Shown: in pieces, positions 12,363 to 22,980 of the stretch
Layout of the letters: each line of letters opens with the position of its first letter
How positions within the stretch are numbered: the first letter of the stretch is position 1
From: Leptasterias polaris
Taxonomy: Eukaryota > Echinodermata > Asteroidea > Forcipulatida > Asteriidae
Assembly (NCBI GenBank): GCA_037783415.1
Contig: JAZGTN010000029.1
Span: 2,604,001-2,668,000, forward strand
Direction: 5' to 3'
DNA: 64,000 nucleotides
Position numbers and translations under genes: made by a program
Notes under the pieces: model-generated
The model's database searches: none
The model's input: only the letters and a program-made list of their open reading frames with translations
What the model was told of the DNA's origin: nothing

Positions 12363-15300
12363 CTACTCGTCGCTCTCTGTTAAAATAAACACGTAGAAAC
12401 ACCACCTTAGTTTTAAAGGGAAGTTCACATCTTTAATCTTTTGGCAGGTTAATATGCTTGGACTTTATGAATAATCAACAACTTTTTCGAACAATTTTGA
12501 ACCTCCAATTGATGACTTTAAACACTTAACCTTTGCAATGACATCACACGTGGCTGCTGTCTGCCCATGGTTCTGCCATTTTGGGAGTAAAACTGAACGT
12601 AGAGACATGGTGGGCATCTACCTGTGCTCATCGCAAAAAAATAAGCACTTCACAGTAAAACACAGGGAATATGACACCAAAATGGCGCAAGCTGTGATGA
12701 TGTCAGGTCAACAATGAGTAAATTTATATTTGAACGTAGCTCATGGCATGGTGTGCACAGTCAAGAACAATGTATCCATGTATAAAGGATGTTGCCAATG
12801 AGGATCATCAAGCCTCCTAAGTGCCTACAGTGAGTTGATGATCATCAAGTTTAAACCAGCCAACATTCAGTCAAACAAAACGGCAATTGTTGTGTTACAA
12901 CAAAATATTTTTCAAGATATGCTATATTTTTTACCTGTGTCAGTGGAGGTATACCCAACATTCAGTTTACTGTAATCACCAACACAGTACACCTTGTTTT
13001 TTGATCCAAAGACATTGATACAAGGTTTGTTGGAAGAAGATGCGGGATTGTCTTTGCTTCCATTGGAAGAATCCAGATCTGAAGGAGCTACCCTCACTTT
13101 GGATTTACGACGTTTCTTTGATGCGGTTGATTTGGTCAAAGGACTGCTGCAGTTGCATTCCGGGCAAGCACCTGTGTCTTTATTGATCAGTCCAGAGGAC
13201 GGGTTGGTAATGTCTGTTATTTCAGTAAGATGAGCAGCGCCATCAGCTTCGTCCGGGAAAATAGCTGTAACAGCATTCACTGCAGCAGCAGAAGATTCAT
13301 CCACCACTACTGCTGCAGAACTGACAGCAACATCTGTGACACCTAGGGTAGAAGCAGCCTGGCAGGAGCTGACTTCGTCGGTGTCGATCCCGTTCTCTTT
13401 GCAGAGAGTGACTTCAGGATCTGCAGCTCTTCCCTTTCCATCAGGATAAGCTGAAGTGACCATTGATGGGTGGGAACCTTCAGTTGAAGGGTGTTGAGTG
13501 CCAACTTTGCTAGCTTTCCCTGCCAGACTGCCTGTAGAAATGATATTGTTCCCTGAGGAAGACTCTTCTGGAAAGAAAAGGGGTTCACCACCCAGCCTTC
13601 TCTTTGGGGGTACTTCAAAGGAAGCTGCCTCGACGTCATCTGATGCATACTCGGGGCCTGCACAAGAAGTTGATGAATGTGCTGCAGTGTTGATTGGAGT
13701 AGAAATCATCACATCTCTTTCATCATCACTAGGCAGGATGGCATTTGATGTAAGATACCTACTCAGGTGAGGGTTTGAGTATTGTGAACTACTGCCTAAG
13801 AGATTTGCGCTGCTCCCACTGACAGACTCAGCTGATCGGACGTGACTCAAAACTTCTTCATTGCCACTCGGCTCCCCAGCCCTTTATAAACAATGTGACA
13901 CAAGGTGTCAATTAGTTATGAAAGCACAACTGTCTACAGAAAGTCATCATGCACAACTCGGTTTATCATGGATCAACTTTAACTACAAGAATTGGGGTTT
14001 CAATTGGATGAGTTTATAACTCGGTCACATGTCACATTGGGTCTGAGTTGAGGCACTTAAGACTTGCAGGGTGAGCTGAGCTGAGCAACCCAATACCATA
14101 AATGAAGTCTGGGCCAAAGTGAATTCTTGGCGACTCTACTAATTGTCATCAACCTAGCAAGTTGAAAGATAATTTTGAGTACAACTTCGCAGTGCAGCGA
14201 GTTAAAAGCAAAAAATAAAGTACTGTGGAATAAAGAATAATGTTAAGCCTGAAAATATGAGCAACAAGTTTCTCAACGTATTTGAAACATTTCAGTATTA
14301 TAAAGACCTAAAATTTGAAAATGATTACTGAGTTTCAGTAACTTACATTGCATGTTGGTTGATGCTGTATCTGGCTGTCTGTGCCTCTACATCAACTGCA
14401 ACAGAACCTATGTAAAAAATGAAACTTTTTTTTTGTAAATGAAAAGTTACCTGAAAAATCAGTGAACTTAAAATAACAGGTAAAACTCATAACATGTTAA
14501 AATTGGCAATCAGTTTCAGAGATGGAACAACAATGTAATTCAAAACCAGTCAAAGGTTTATTACAAAGTTCAGTAGCGGAAAAAAATTGACTGATCAAGC
14601 AGAGAAAAAAAGAGTGGAAATCAATATCAATTTGAACACTGTACAGGTGAAGCTTTCGAGTGATCGAAGGTGGTTGGGTTTTGGGCAATTGGTTTGGTGT
14701 GGTTGGTTGGGTTTGTGTAGTGGTATCTTTCCATGCCTTCCAACTCTAGGTCCCCGGTTCAAATCCCGCCAGGGGCACTATGCGAATTGGGTTATTGGTC
14801 TCTGCCTGATGGCATGGGTTTTCTCCTGGAATAATTCACCAACATCTAAAACTGAAACTTCCTTCCTCGTCTTTCTGAAAACCCTTCGCTTCAAAACCAG
14901 AAATGTTCCAACAATAAGTTGGAACACAATCTACAAAATGTTATAGTAACAGCTGGAAACATCTGACAAAATTACAAGCTGAACGGAGAGATGCTCCGAC
15001 AAAAACAAAAATTTGGGGCGGGCAAATTTCCAAGGGGATGAGGAACGGAAACACTCAACCCAACATGTTCAGCTCTTTATGTGCATATTTCACATTCAAC
15101 GAGCGCAACTCACACATTCTGAAACAACTATAGGCAACACACATGATCAGGGCCTTAACCAAAGAATCAGCGCTTACGGAAACAGGGAATTATGCACTTA
15201 CTTCCAAGCGTATTTCACAGGTTAGCAGGAAATTTTTGCTTGTTCGCGGATTGCATACGTACTACATGTTACTAGGCATTCTTCGCTTACACAGCTAGCA

Positions 15301-18300
15301 CAGAAATTTGGCGCTTGCCCTGTAAGCAAAGAATGGTGATTGCAAGTGCAGAATTCGGCGGCAGGCAGAGCCACGAAAATAGGTCCTGTACTACATAGAT
15401 GCACACGGCAATCTGAATTTTGGGGCAGTAAATCACACCACCTCATGACAAAATTTCCCGCCTAGCGTTCCTAAATAAAAAAGGATTGTTTTAATGCACA
15501 CCAATAATGCCAACCTAACAAGAAGTTACTAAAATAGAAATCTACCTTTTTCATCTTCCATATTCACTTCAACATAATCAGTTTGTTGGAAATGTCGTCG
15601 AATTGCTCCATGAGGATTATTTTTGTTCGAGCATTTATAAATCAATGTAGTCATCAAGATGATGAGGACTGTCACACAAATTACTAAGATAGCATATAAC
15701 ACATGATTGCTGCTTGAGGGCACTGCTGCATCAACTACTGAATGGGAGGAAAAGAACAAAATGCAAAGATGTAACATATGATTATTTATCCTTATATCAT
15801 AATTCTTAAACAAATTACATTTGTAAAAAAAAAATTCAAATCTGTTTCCAAACCTCTTTTTTTCAACTTGGGATCTTTTAGCCCCTATCTCATCAAACAA
15901 CAAGGGAAACTGACTGGATCAATTTTGAAATTGCTGGCAGTCTCCCTATTTTGTTATAATCTCTGTTCAGGGGTGCCAATCGAAGCCGTTCAACCTGTAA
16001 CTGCCATTTGCTTCTTTTACAAGTAGGCTCATTGTACGAATTGAAGAATCGGTAGAAACCATTAAATTGTTAACTCCTGTAAGTCACAAGTTCCGTTTAA
16101 TCATTTAGGAAAATAAACGTACATGCACAACCCTATCTTGAAATAATACTACATGTATCGCTTACCCTGCTCATCCTCGACTAAGCCACCATCATTGCCG
16201 GGGCTTTCACCTGCCTCTTCCTCGAGTTGATCAGCTGAATCTCCACTCACAGGGGAAGGTGAAACATAATTAGTTTCTTGTGGAGGACTTGTCTGGGGTT
16301 GATCGGTCGTCAGTTTCTGTTGGCACTGAGGTTCCAGCTCTGGCTCTGAATGAAACGTACATGGGTGGCACAGACTTGGCTTACCTTTTTCATGGTAATA
16401 CCTGAAATCAAAGAAACGGAATACAATCTTCGGAAACAGACAAACTAGCAACTAAAAAGTCATGTGAGCTCTATTTGTGTAGAATTTATAAAGATGATAT
16501 AAAATTCAGGATTGCAATCAGACGGAATAACACGGCGTATTTTGTTTACTCTCGTTTGCTCATGGATAGTACGTCATCGCTTTTGCTGGTTTACATGTCC
16601 GCTGGTACTATATCGTGGATTTCATTGTGGTTTTCAATGGATCTTTGCCAGGAACCAGTACAGGGCGGGAAATTTCAAAATCGAAGAATCGAGGTCTAAT
16701 TTTTTCGGTCAAATTGCAACAAAATTATTTAGAGAAAAACATGACCACAACAATAAATTGTTATCTGAACACAACCTAAACAAGGTTCGATAGTAAATTT
16801 AATGTGTGAGTTTTCGTTGTAGTCCATCTTTAAGAGAATTGGAGAAATTACCCAGTTCGACACTTCCCACACACGGTATCACTTGTGGTGTTACAGGGAG
16901 AATCGCCAACAGTGTTGTCGCACAGACGACATGGATGACACCGGTAATCATTGGAATTGCTGAAAGTCCCACCTGGAACACATGGTTCACATCTTGCATG
17001 CTGACCTTCCTTTCCACCACAGTGCTGAAAAAAATATACAGACAGAATAAACGATTTAATGATTTCAGGTACAAAGCGGAAACTATTTGTGTCAGTTAAA
17101 ACTGAATTCGCGGGGCTAGAGCAAAATATGAGATATAGTCCTGCCTGCATATACTCACTCTATCCAGACCCTGGCCGGGACCACATTTAGGGCACTCTTG
17201 GCAGCTTCCTTTATCCATGTCATTAAACCATAAGCTGTCATTGCAGTCGTTGGCACATTCTGGCAGGGATGGTGCTGTTCGGCACTAACATTGAAAAAAG
17301 AAAAATGATCCGACTTATAAATTAACAACTCATCGAAAGATACATTGTAGCATTTACTAAGAATCTGGCAAGTGGAAAGGGCTCAAAAGAATCAAGCAAA
17401 CAGTTTTGTCTATGTTTAAATAAATCATAAAGTAATTATTTTTTTTAAATACAGTGCTTCGAGTCACTATATGCAAAAGACTCACGTTATTAGTTTCTTG
17501 TGGAGGACTTGTCTGTGGTTGATCGGTCGTCAGTTTCTGTTGGCACTGAGGTTCCAGCTCTGGCTCTGAATGAAACGTACATGGGTGGCACAGACTTGGC
17601 TTACCTTTTTCATGGTAATACCTGAAATCAAAGAAACAAATAAAATCCTTGGAAACAGAAAATCTAGCAAACTTAAAAATCATGTGAGCTGTATTTGCGT
17701 AGACTTTATAAAGATGATATAAAATGCAGGATTGCAATCAGACGAACTACTTTGAAATTGCTATAAAAAAAAGAGGAGAGTGTCCAAAAGATTTTTCGCA
17801 CATGGCGGTAATTCAGGTGCAAGGAAAATATAAGATTTCAGATTAAAAATTTATCTTTGCTTTTTATACTCATGACCTTTACGGTAGAGAGGGCAAGGTC
17901 ATTTGCATTGTGCAACTGGCACTTCCAGTGGAAAATCTTTAAGTCTAAAAATGGCAAACTTTTGAAGAGGCACCAAGGCCGATCGATTAAGGACTGCGGC
18001 AAAATTGCCTGCATGTGTAATTCCATGCCTTTTTTTAAATAGTAGCTTTTTAAGAGAATTGGTGAAAATTACCCAGTTCGACACTTCCCACACACGGTAT
18101 CACTTGTGGTGTTACAGGGAGAATCGCTAACAGTGTTGTCGCACAGACGACATGGATGACACCGGTAATCATTGGAATTGCTGAAAGTCCCACCTGGAAC
18201 ACATGGTTCACATTTTGCATGCTGACCGTCCCTTCCACCACAGTGCTGAAAAAAATATACAGACAGAATAAACGATTTAATGATTTCTGTTACAAAGCAG

Positions 18301-19532
18301 AAAATATTTGTGTCAGTTAAAACTAAATTCGCGGGGCTAGAGCAAAATATGAGATATAGTCCTGCCTGCATATACTCACTCTATCCAGACCCTGGCCGGG
18401 ACCACATTTAGGGCACTCTTGGCAGCTTCCTTTAGCCATGTCATTAAACCATAAGCTGTCATTGCAGTCGTTGGCACATTCTGGCAGGGATGGTGTTGTT
18501 GGGCACTAACATTGAAAAAAGAAAAATGATCCGACTTATAAATTAACAACTCATCGAAAGATACATTGTAGCATTTACTAAGAATCTGGCAAGTGGAAAG
18601 AGCTCAAAAGAATCAAGCAAACAGTTTGGTCTATGTTTAAATAAATCATAAGTACATTTTTTCTTAAATACAGTCACTATGCAAAAGACTCATTAATTTT
18701 ATGACAGGTATGCAGCTACAATGTGTGTCTAACAGACCCATGTAGCTTCGTGAGAGGGTTTTATTTAACTTTTAAGGTAGGGCAGAGGGTCATACCACTC
18801 CTATCAAAAGATCATTCTTCTGGGATGTTTCTTGTACATAACACAACACTGCATCCCCATCTGAAGGCCGGAACAGCTAACTACCTTCTATACCACCATA
18901 CGAAAAGCACAGGGCCTAATTTCACGGCTCTGCTTACACTAGTAAGCACAGAATTGGCGCTTATAGAATCAGGAGTTCCGCTTTTTTGGCTTGTGCGCGT
19001 GCGTAGTCCACATTACTAGGCATTCTTCGCTGGCACAGCTAGCGCAGAAAATCGGCAATTACACAGTAAGCGGGGAATGGTGATCATAAGCGCAGAATTC
19101 GGCGGTAAGCAGAGCCATGAAATTGGGCCCAAGATACAAATTACAATGACACTTATAAATATGTGACATGGTATTTTGGTTGGTAACCCTACTCTGGTAT
19201 AGTTTGATGGTAAGCATCATTGTTAACGTGCTTGGCTACTTTGTGTGCTTATGCACAAAACTGGGCCCATGCTAACACATTTTTCACCAACCATCTGACA
19301 AGTTCAGAAAAGTGATGTCTCCATTAATTGCTGTTATTAAAAATACCTTTTAAAAATATAAAAGTTTTAAAATACCTGTCGGGAAATTAGAATCCCAATA
19401 TTTTGAAACAATTATTTAGATTTAAGTTACCTCAGTGTCAGATTGAACAGAGTCAATTTGAATAATCATCAACATATAAATCAGTGTGAGAAGAAGAGCC
19501 CTGGTTTGGTCATCCTCCTCATTGTTCTCCAT
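12363..19532 (-). CDS. TNF receptor superfamily member, EDAR/XEDAR/TROY-like, duplicated ectodomain, no death domain
   Basis: A single-pass receptor predicted to bind a TNF-family ligand. Exons in transcript order: 19431-19532 (ATG, signal peptide ALLLTLIYMLMIIQI), 18380-18505, 18073-18245, 17486-17621 (cassette A), 17159-17284, 16852-17024, 16166-16401 (cassette B plus acidic stalk), 15546-15737 (TM, HVLYAILVICVTVLIILMTT), 14347-14407, 12935-13881, and 12363-12376 (last codons, then TAG). All are GT-AG and in phase. With both cassettes it encodes 761 aa; skipping the 435-nt cassette A leaves 616 aa in frame. Cysteine-rich motifs such as CQECPKCGPGQGLDR and CNTTSDTVCGKC resemble EDAR and EDA2R. 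The tail of about 370 residues is Ser/acidic-rich, has a basic SKKRRKSKVR stretch and shows no death domain, as in XEDAR and TROY. Orthology within the EDAR/TROY/p75 group is open. The family is certain; the 14-nt last exon is the weakest part. Confidence 0.85.
14670..14905 (+). repeat. tRNA-derived SINE, Gly-like A box (family C)
   Basis: GTTGGGTTTGTGTAGTGGTA is followed by CCCGGTTCAAATCCCGCCAG and a body with GCATGGGTTTTCTCCTGGAA. Related copies lie at 53085-53290 and 54005-54220, and a head fragment lies at 11670-11720. It is on the strand opposite to the TNF-receptor gene, inside an intron. Confidence 0.55.
15150..15387 (-). mobile_element. MITE-like element, GGGCCCAATTTCATGGCTCTGC family (diverged copy)
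   Basis: The reverse complement aligns with the element at 41362-41611: shared parts include CTGTGAAATACGCTTG and the GCGCCAAATTTCTG stretch. Its inverted ends are more degraded than in the other two copies. It lies in a TNF-receptor intron. Confidence 0.5.
16271..18690 (-). repeat. Tandem duplication (about 1.22 kb period) of three TNFR ectodomain exons
   Basis: Copy B covers about 16271-17485 and copy A about 17488-18690. Corresponding exon edges are offset by 1220-1221 bp. The exons are nearly identical, and the intron between the CRD1 and CRD2 exons differs at only a few positions. The junction near 17485 joins intron sequence (GACTCA on the plus strand, also found at the far end near 18685) to the middle of the third exon. 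Copy A's third exon is therefore shorter than copy B's. One intron stretch of about 300 bp (16523-16838 against 17743-18043) is unrelated between the copies. Confidence 0.85.
18912..19130. mobile_element. MITE-like element with GGGCCCAATTTCATGGCTCTGC inverted ends
   Basis: The element begins GGGCCTAATTTCACGGCTCT and ends with GTAAGCAGAGCCATGAAATT followed by GGGCCC, so the two ends are near-perfect inverted repeats. The interior matches 41362-41611 and 15150-15387 (GGCATTCTTCGCT, CACAGCTAGCGCAGAA, GCGCAGAATTCGGCG). I could not identify a target-site duplication. It lies in the intron after the signal-peptide exon of the TNF-receptor gene. Confidence 0.6.
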
Positions 19533-20459
19533 CCTCCTCACTCCTATAATTTCTGTACAACAAATAAGTTTAGAGGCAACAATCAACAATTGTACTGAGG
19601 TCAAACTTTGTAAATGTGTCATTTTGCCAATAAGGTTTATCGCGAATAGCAAAATACCAAGAGAGGGCGCTGTTTTGCCGCGCATGATAGTGTAGTGAAA
19701 GGGGGCAACCCGGGAACTCGCGCACGACGACCGACTGTAGCATTTGCCCCCTCTGCCCTCCCATGATCCATTGCGATTCTGAATCGCGATAAACCTTATC
19801 TTTAGTCACTATATTGTGCCTCATTTTACGTAGTTATTCATTATTGGTATTGGTTTAATTTTTTTAATTTTTTTTATTTTAGCAATCAATTTTTTTTAGC
19901 TACCTGTTTGGTTTCTTCTGTTTATAATTATATAGACAAGGTTAACCTTTGGTTTTAGGAAAACAAAATAGTCCTCCTCATCACTCAGCCTAGACCCAGT
20001 AACATGGGGCGCGTAGACTCCGTAATGTTGACATCTGCGGTCGAATGTAGTAGTAGTACTAGTAATACCAGATGGTATTCTTTTTTTAGTACGTACGACC
20101 GCAGATGTCAAAATAACGACCGCAGATGTCAAAATACCCTCTCCGCCATACGCAATTTTAATTATCAGATACTGAAAATATTAACGCTTTGAGACTTTCT
20201 TTGATTTACCTTTCTGACTTGGTTGAAAACTATCAGTCTCGTCAATCATACAACCATCGAAAATTCCCAAACATCGATCGGTCCTTGCTCGATGCTACAA
20301 ATGGTTACAAATAGTACACTACAATACAATACAATCTATGTCGTCGTCGGAAATAATTATACTAATCTGGATGAGCTCGGTGTGGGCCGGCTATTGTGTG
20401 GTGTGGCCTTGGTGTGTATACCTTCAACGTGAATATCACGCCATGTGCATGAATCTACC
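19533..20459. other. TNFR 5' flank
   Basis: Apart from the inverted-repeat element at 19631-19798 and a doubled ACGACCGCAGATGTCAAAATA motif near 20095-20135 (partly repeated inverted near 20030), nothing is recognised. The TNF-receptor promoter is expected here, reading leftwards. No TATA box stands out. Confidence 0.35.
19631..19798. mobile_element. 168-bp inverted-repeat element upstream of the TNFR start
   Basis: The 15-base ends TAAGGTTTATCGCGA and TCGCGATAAACCTTA are exact reverse complements. The outermost TA could be a TA target duplication of a mariner-like MITE. It starts only about 100 bp upstream of the TNF-receptor ATG, so it probably lies in the 5' UTR or promoter. Confidence 0.5.
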
Positions 20460-20668
20460 TAGTCTTGGTGCAAGACGTCCCTGTTCTGTATTTCCACGAT
20501 CCGCCCCATTACAAATTGCCGCCAATAGAGGGCGCTATCATTCCACGAACCGCTATCACGTTCGTGGGTGATAGCGGGTTCGTGGAATGATAGCGCCCTC
20601 TATTGGCGGCAATTTGTAATGGGGCGGATCGTGGAAATACAGAACAGGGACGTCTTGCACCAAGACTA
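20460..20668. mobile_element. 209-bp perfect foldback element with 9-bp target duplication
   Basis: The two arms (about 20460-20560 and 20568-20668) are essentially perfect reverse complements around a short loop. The element begins TAGTCTTGGTGC and ends GCACCAAGACTA. The direct repeat GAATCTACC flanks it at 20451-20459 and 20669-20677. It has no coding capacity. The arms' near identity points to a recent insertion, or to arm homogenisation. Termini (TAGT...ACTA) and the 9-bp duplication match the 69-bp element at 1155-1223. Confidence 0.8.
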
Positions 20669-20781
20669 GAATCTACCACATGATGTGCGTTGTTGTCAAC
20701 AGGGGATTCCCCTTCTGCAGCTCCAAACTTCTAGCCACAGATGTACGAAAGCCCATTAGCGCCACGAAAAAATAAAAAACA

Positions 20782-20946
20782 AATCCGTTATTACGGATTC
20801 GAATCCGTTATTACGGATTCGCAATCCGTTATAACGGATTCGCAATCCGTTATTACGGATTCGCAATCCGTTATTACGAATTCGCAATCCGTTATTACGG
20901 ATTAGCAATCCGTTATTACGGATTCGCAATCCGTTATTACGGATTC
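20782..20946. repeat. Array of eight palindromic 21-mers in the left TIR
   Basis: The unit is AATCCGTTATTACGGATTCG plus C. Each unit contains the palindrome AATCCGTtAtTACGGATT, so each can fold on itself. The right end of the transposon has only three such units (23234-23293), so arm length has changed by unequal exchange or slippage. Confidence 0.9.
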
Positions 20947-22575
20947 ACTCGAGGATCCCTTGATGGCGCTATTTGCGTTGGACAGTAATGGTTCTAATTC
21001 TACCTCCATGGTTCCTGCCTAACTTTTATTAGGCCCAAAGGACGTACGTGATTTCAATAATCATGTTTTATTATTAATTTTTTTTAAAGTAACTGCAAAT
21101 CACCGCAACCATTGTGTACACTTAATAATGAACCACTACAGCAAGATATTTGTTGAATCTTCGGTTTATTCGTATCTAAACTACAAATCACAGTTGAAGT
21201 GCATGTTTACGACACACAGTCCTAACCTAGTTTGAAATTTTAATAACTTTGTGTCTGTGACTGTTCCCCACATAACTTAAAGGGCATACATAAAGATGGT
21301 CATAATGGAAAAACTTCCCTTGAAATGGTTTTTGCTTGAAATGCTACGGTTTTCTGATCTCGCTCGCGAGTCTAAAACCCGACGTTTGAAAACAGCGAGA
21401 ACGTAATGTCCCCACCCCCGGCCTTCACTATTTTCTCGTGACTCCGATGATCGATTGAGCTTAAATTGTTGTTCTTTCATGACTTTTGTGTGCGTTGGTT
21501 CGCATTAAAGTGCACATGCATGTACCGGTAGCTACCAATATTGTGTGCGTTCTTGAGCGAAAACTTAGGCTTAGTAATTTTTAGTTGTTTCCTTTCCTAA
21601 CAAGTCGCCGGATACGTCAGAATTTACATTGCATCGCCTACTTTTTCTTATTTATTTGAGTTGTACCACACCTGTCCTTTTCAGAACTTCCACAACTCTT
21701 AGAAAGATTTTATATACTAACAATAATACATATGTTCCCGATCTAATTTTGTATAGGCGCACAAATCCACGATCATGGGATATTGTCGAAAATGTAGACC
21801 AAGACACCAAAAAAAGATCTCGAGACGGTCTCCCCCTCCCCCTCGGATGTCAAGGTCTCGGTCTTGGTCTCGGTCTCGGACTTCCAGGTCTCGACTACAA
21901 CACTGCTATGTATTATTAAAGACTCAATAAAATATTGCTTCGGTCTGCAGAAATGGAAGCGACCTCTAAACTGAAATATTTCATTATCTTAAAAGAAGGT
22001 GAAAAACCTGCTTGACAAAAAAGACAAAAACAATACACAAACAGTGTAAATCAATCAATTTTAATCATAAAGTTGAATCTGGTTTCTGGTAACGAACCTT
22101 CATCAGTGTGCCTGTTGTTGCCTTTTCTCGAGACCTACAACACTGATACATAGGCCCCCCTAATAATATGCCTAATAGAGATTGATTGGTCATCGTAATA
22201 GTGTATAGTAGGATGCGTGTAAAACAAAACAAAACTCATTTCCATCCAAATTGCCAAATCAACAGACCAACGAAGATGACTAAATCATCTCTCTTTCAAC
22301 ATTAATCAATTTACAGAGTAGATTTGTATATACTTGTTGATTACTGTATGTAAATGATGTGATTTAATACCAAAGAGCGTCTTTAGATGCCGATTATCAT
22401 CATTATAATAACCAAGACTTAAATATAATTGTAGTTACAGTTTCCTCGTTCAGCAGCACGATTCTTTTTACATGATAAGTTTTTTGCAACAACTATACAA
22501 TAAAGTAATTACCCGTGGTTTATTTGCTCGAGAATGCAAAGATTCACCGAGTACGACATTGACGTCTGAGCAACC

Positions 22576-22980
22576 TTTACGGAAAAAACCACGTGATTTA
22601 AGAAAGGCCGGACCTATCCCACTATCCTATCAAAAGCGTTTGTTATGAAGTGAATTGAAATGAATATGGTTGGAAAGATATTATAAAAGTAGAATATAAT
22701 GATCCACACAAATAATTGTGTGGTTTTTCTTATATTTCGTGAACTAACACGGTCCGCCATTTTGTGGAGTCAAATTTTTGACTCAAAATGGCGGACGGTG
22801 TTAGTTCACAAGGTAAATGAAAAACCACACAATTTCGAGGCATTTTTGTGTGGATTATTATATTCTACTTTTTAAACATCTTTCGACCATATTCATTTCA
22901 ATTAATTTCATAACAAACGCTTTTGATAGAATAGTGGGATAGGTCCGGCCTTTCTTGAACCACGTGGTTTTTTCCGTAAA
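22576..22980. repeat. 405-bp imperfect palindrome inside the TU-like element
   Basis: The left end TTTACGGAAAAAACCACGTG is mirrored at the right end (CACGTGGTTTTTTCCGTAAA). Matching stretches continue inward (AGGCCGGACCTATCCCACTA, TTGTGTGGTTTTTC, GTCCGCCATTTTG) to a centre near 22778. Its right edge abuts the inner border of the transposon's right inverted repeat exactly. No target duplication was found. Confidence 0.75.

Noticed and set aside
13343..13770. Other-frame open frames across 13343-13663 and 13498-13770
   Set aside because: They are shadows of the 947-nt receptor exon, which alone has matching splice phases.
20460..20668. Bidirectional transcription terminator or attenuator hairpin
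   Set aside because: Exact 9-bp flanking duplications make a transposed foldback element the better explanation.
21629..21919. Transposase fragment inside the TU-like element
   Set aside because: The 96-codon frame shows no DDE or zinc-finger motifs and ends in a GGTCTC-repeat translation (GLGLGLGLPG).
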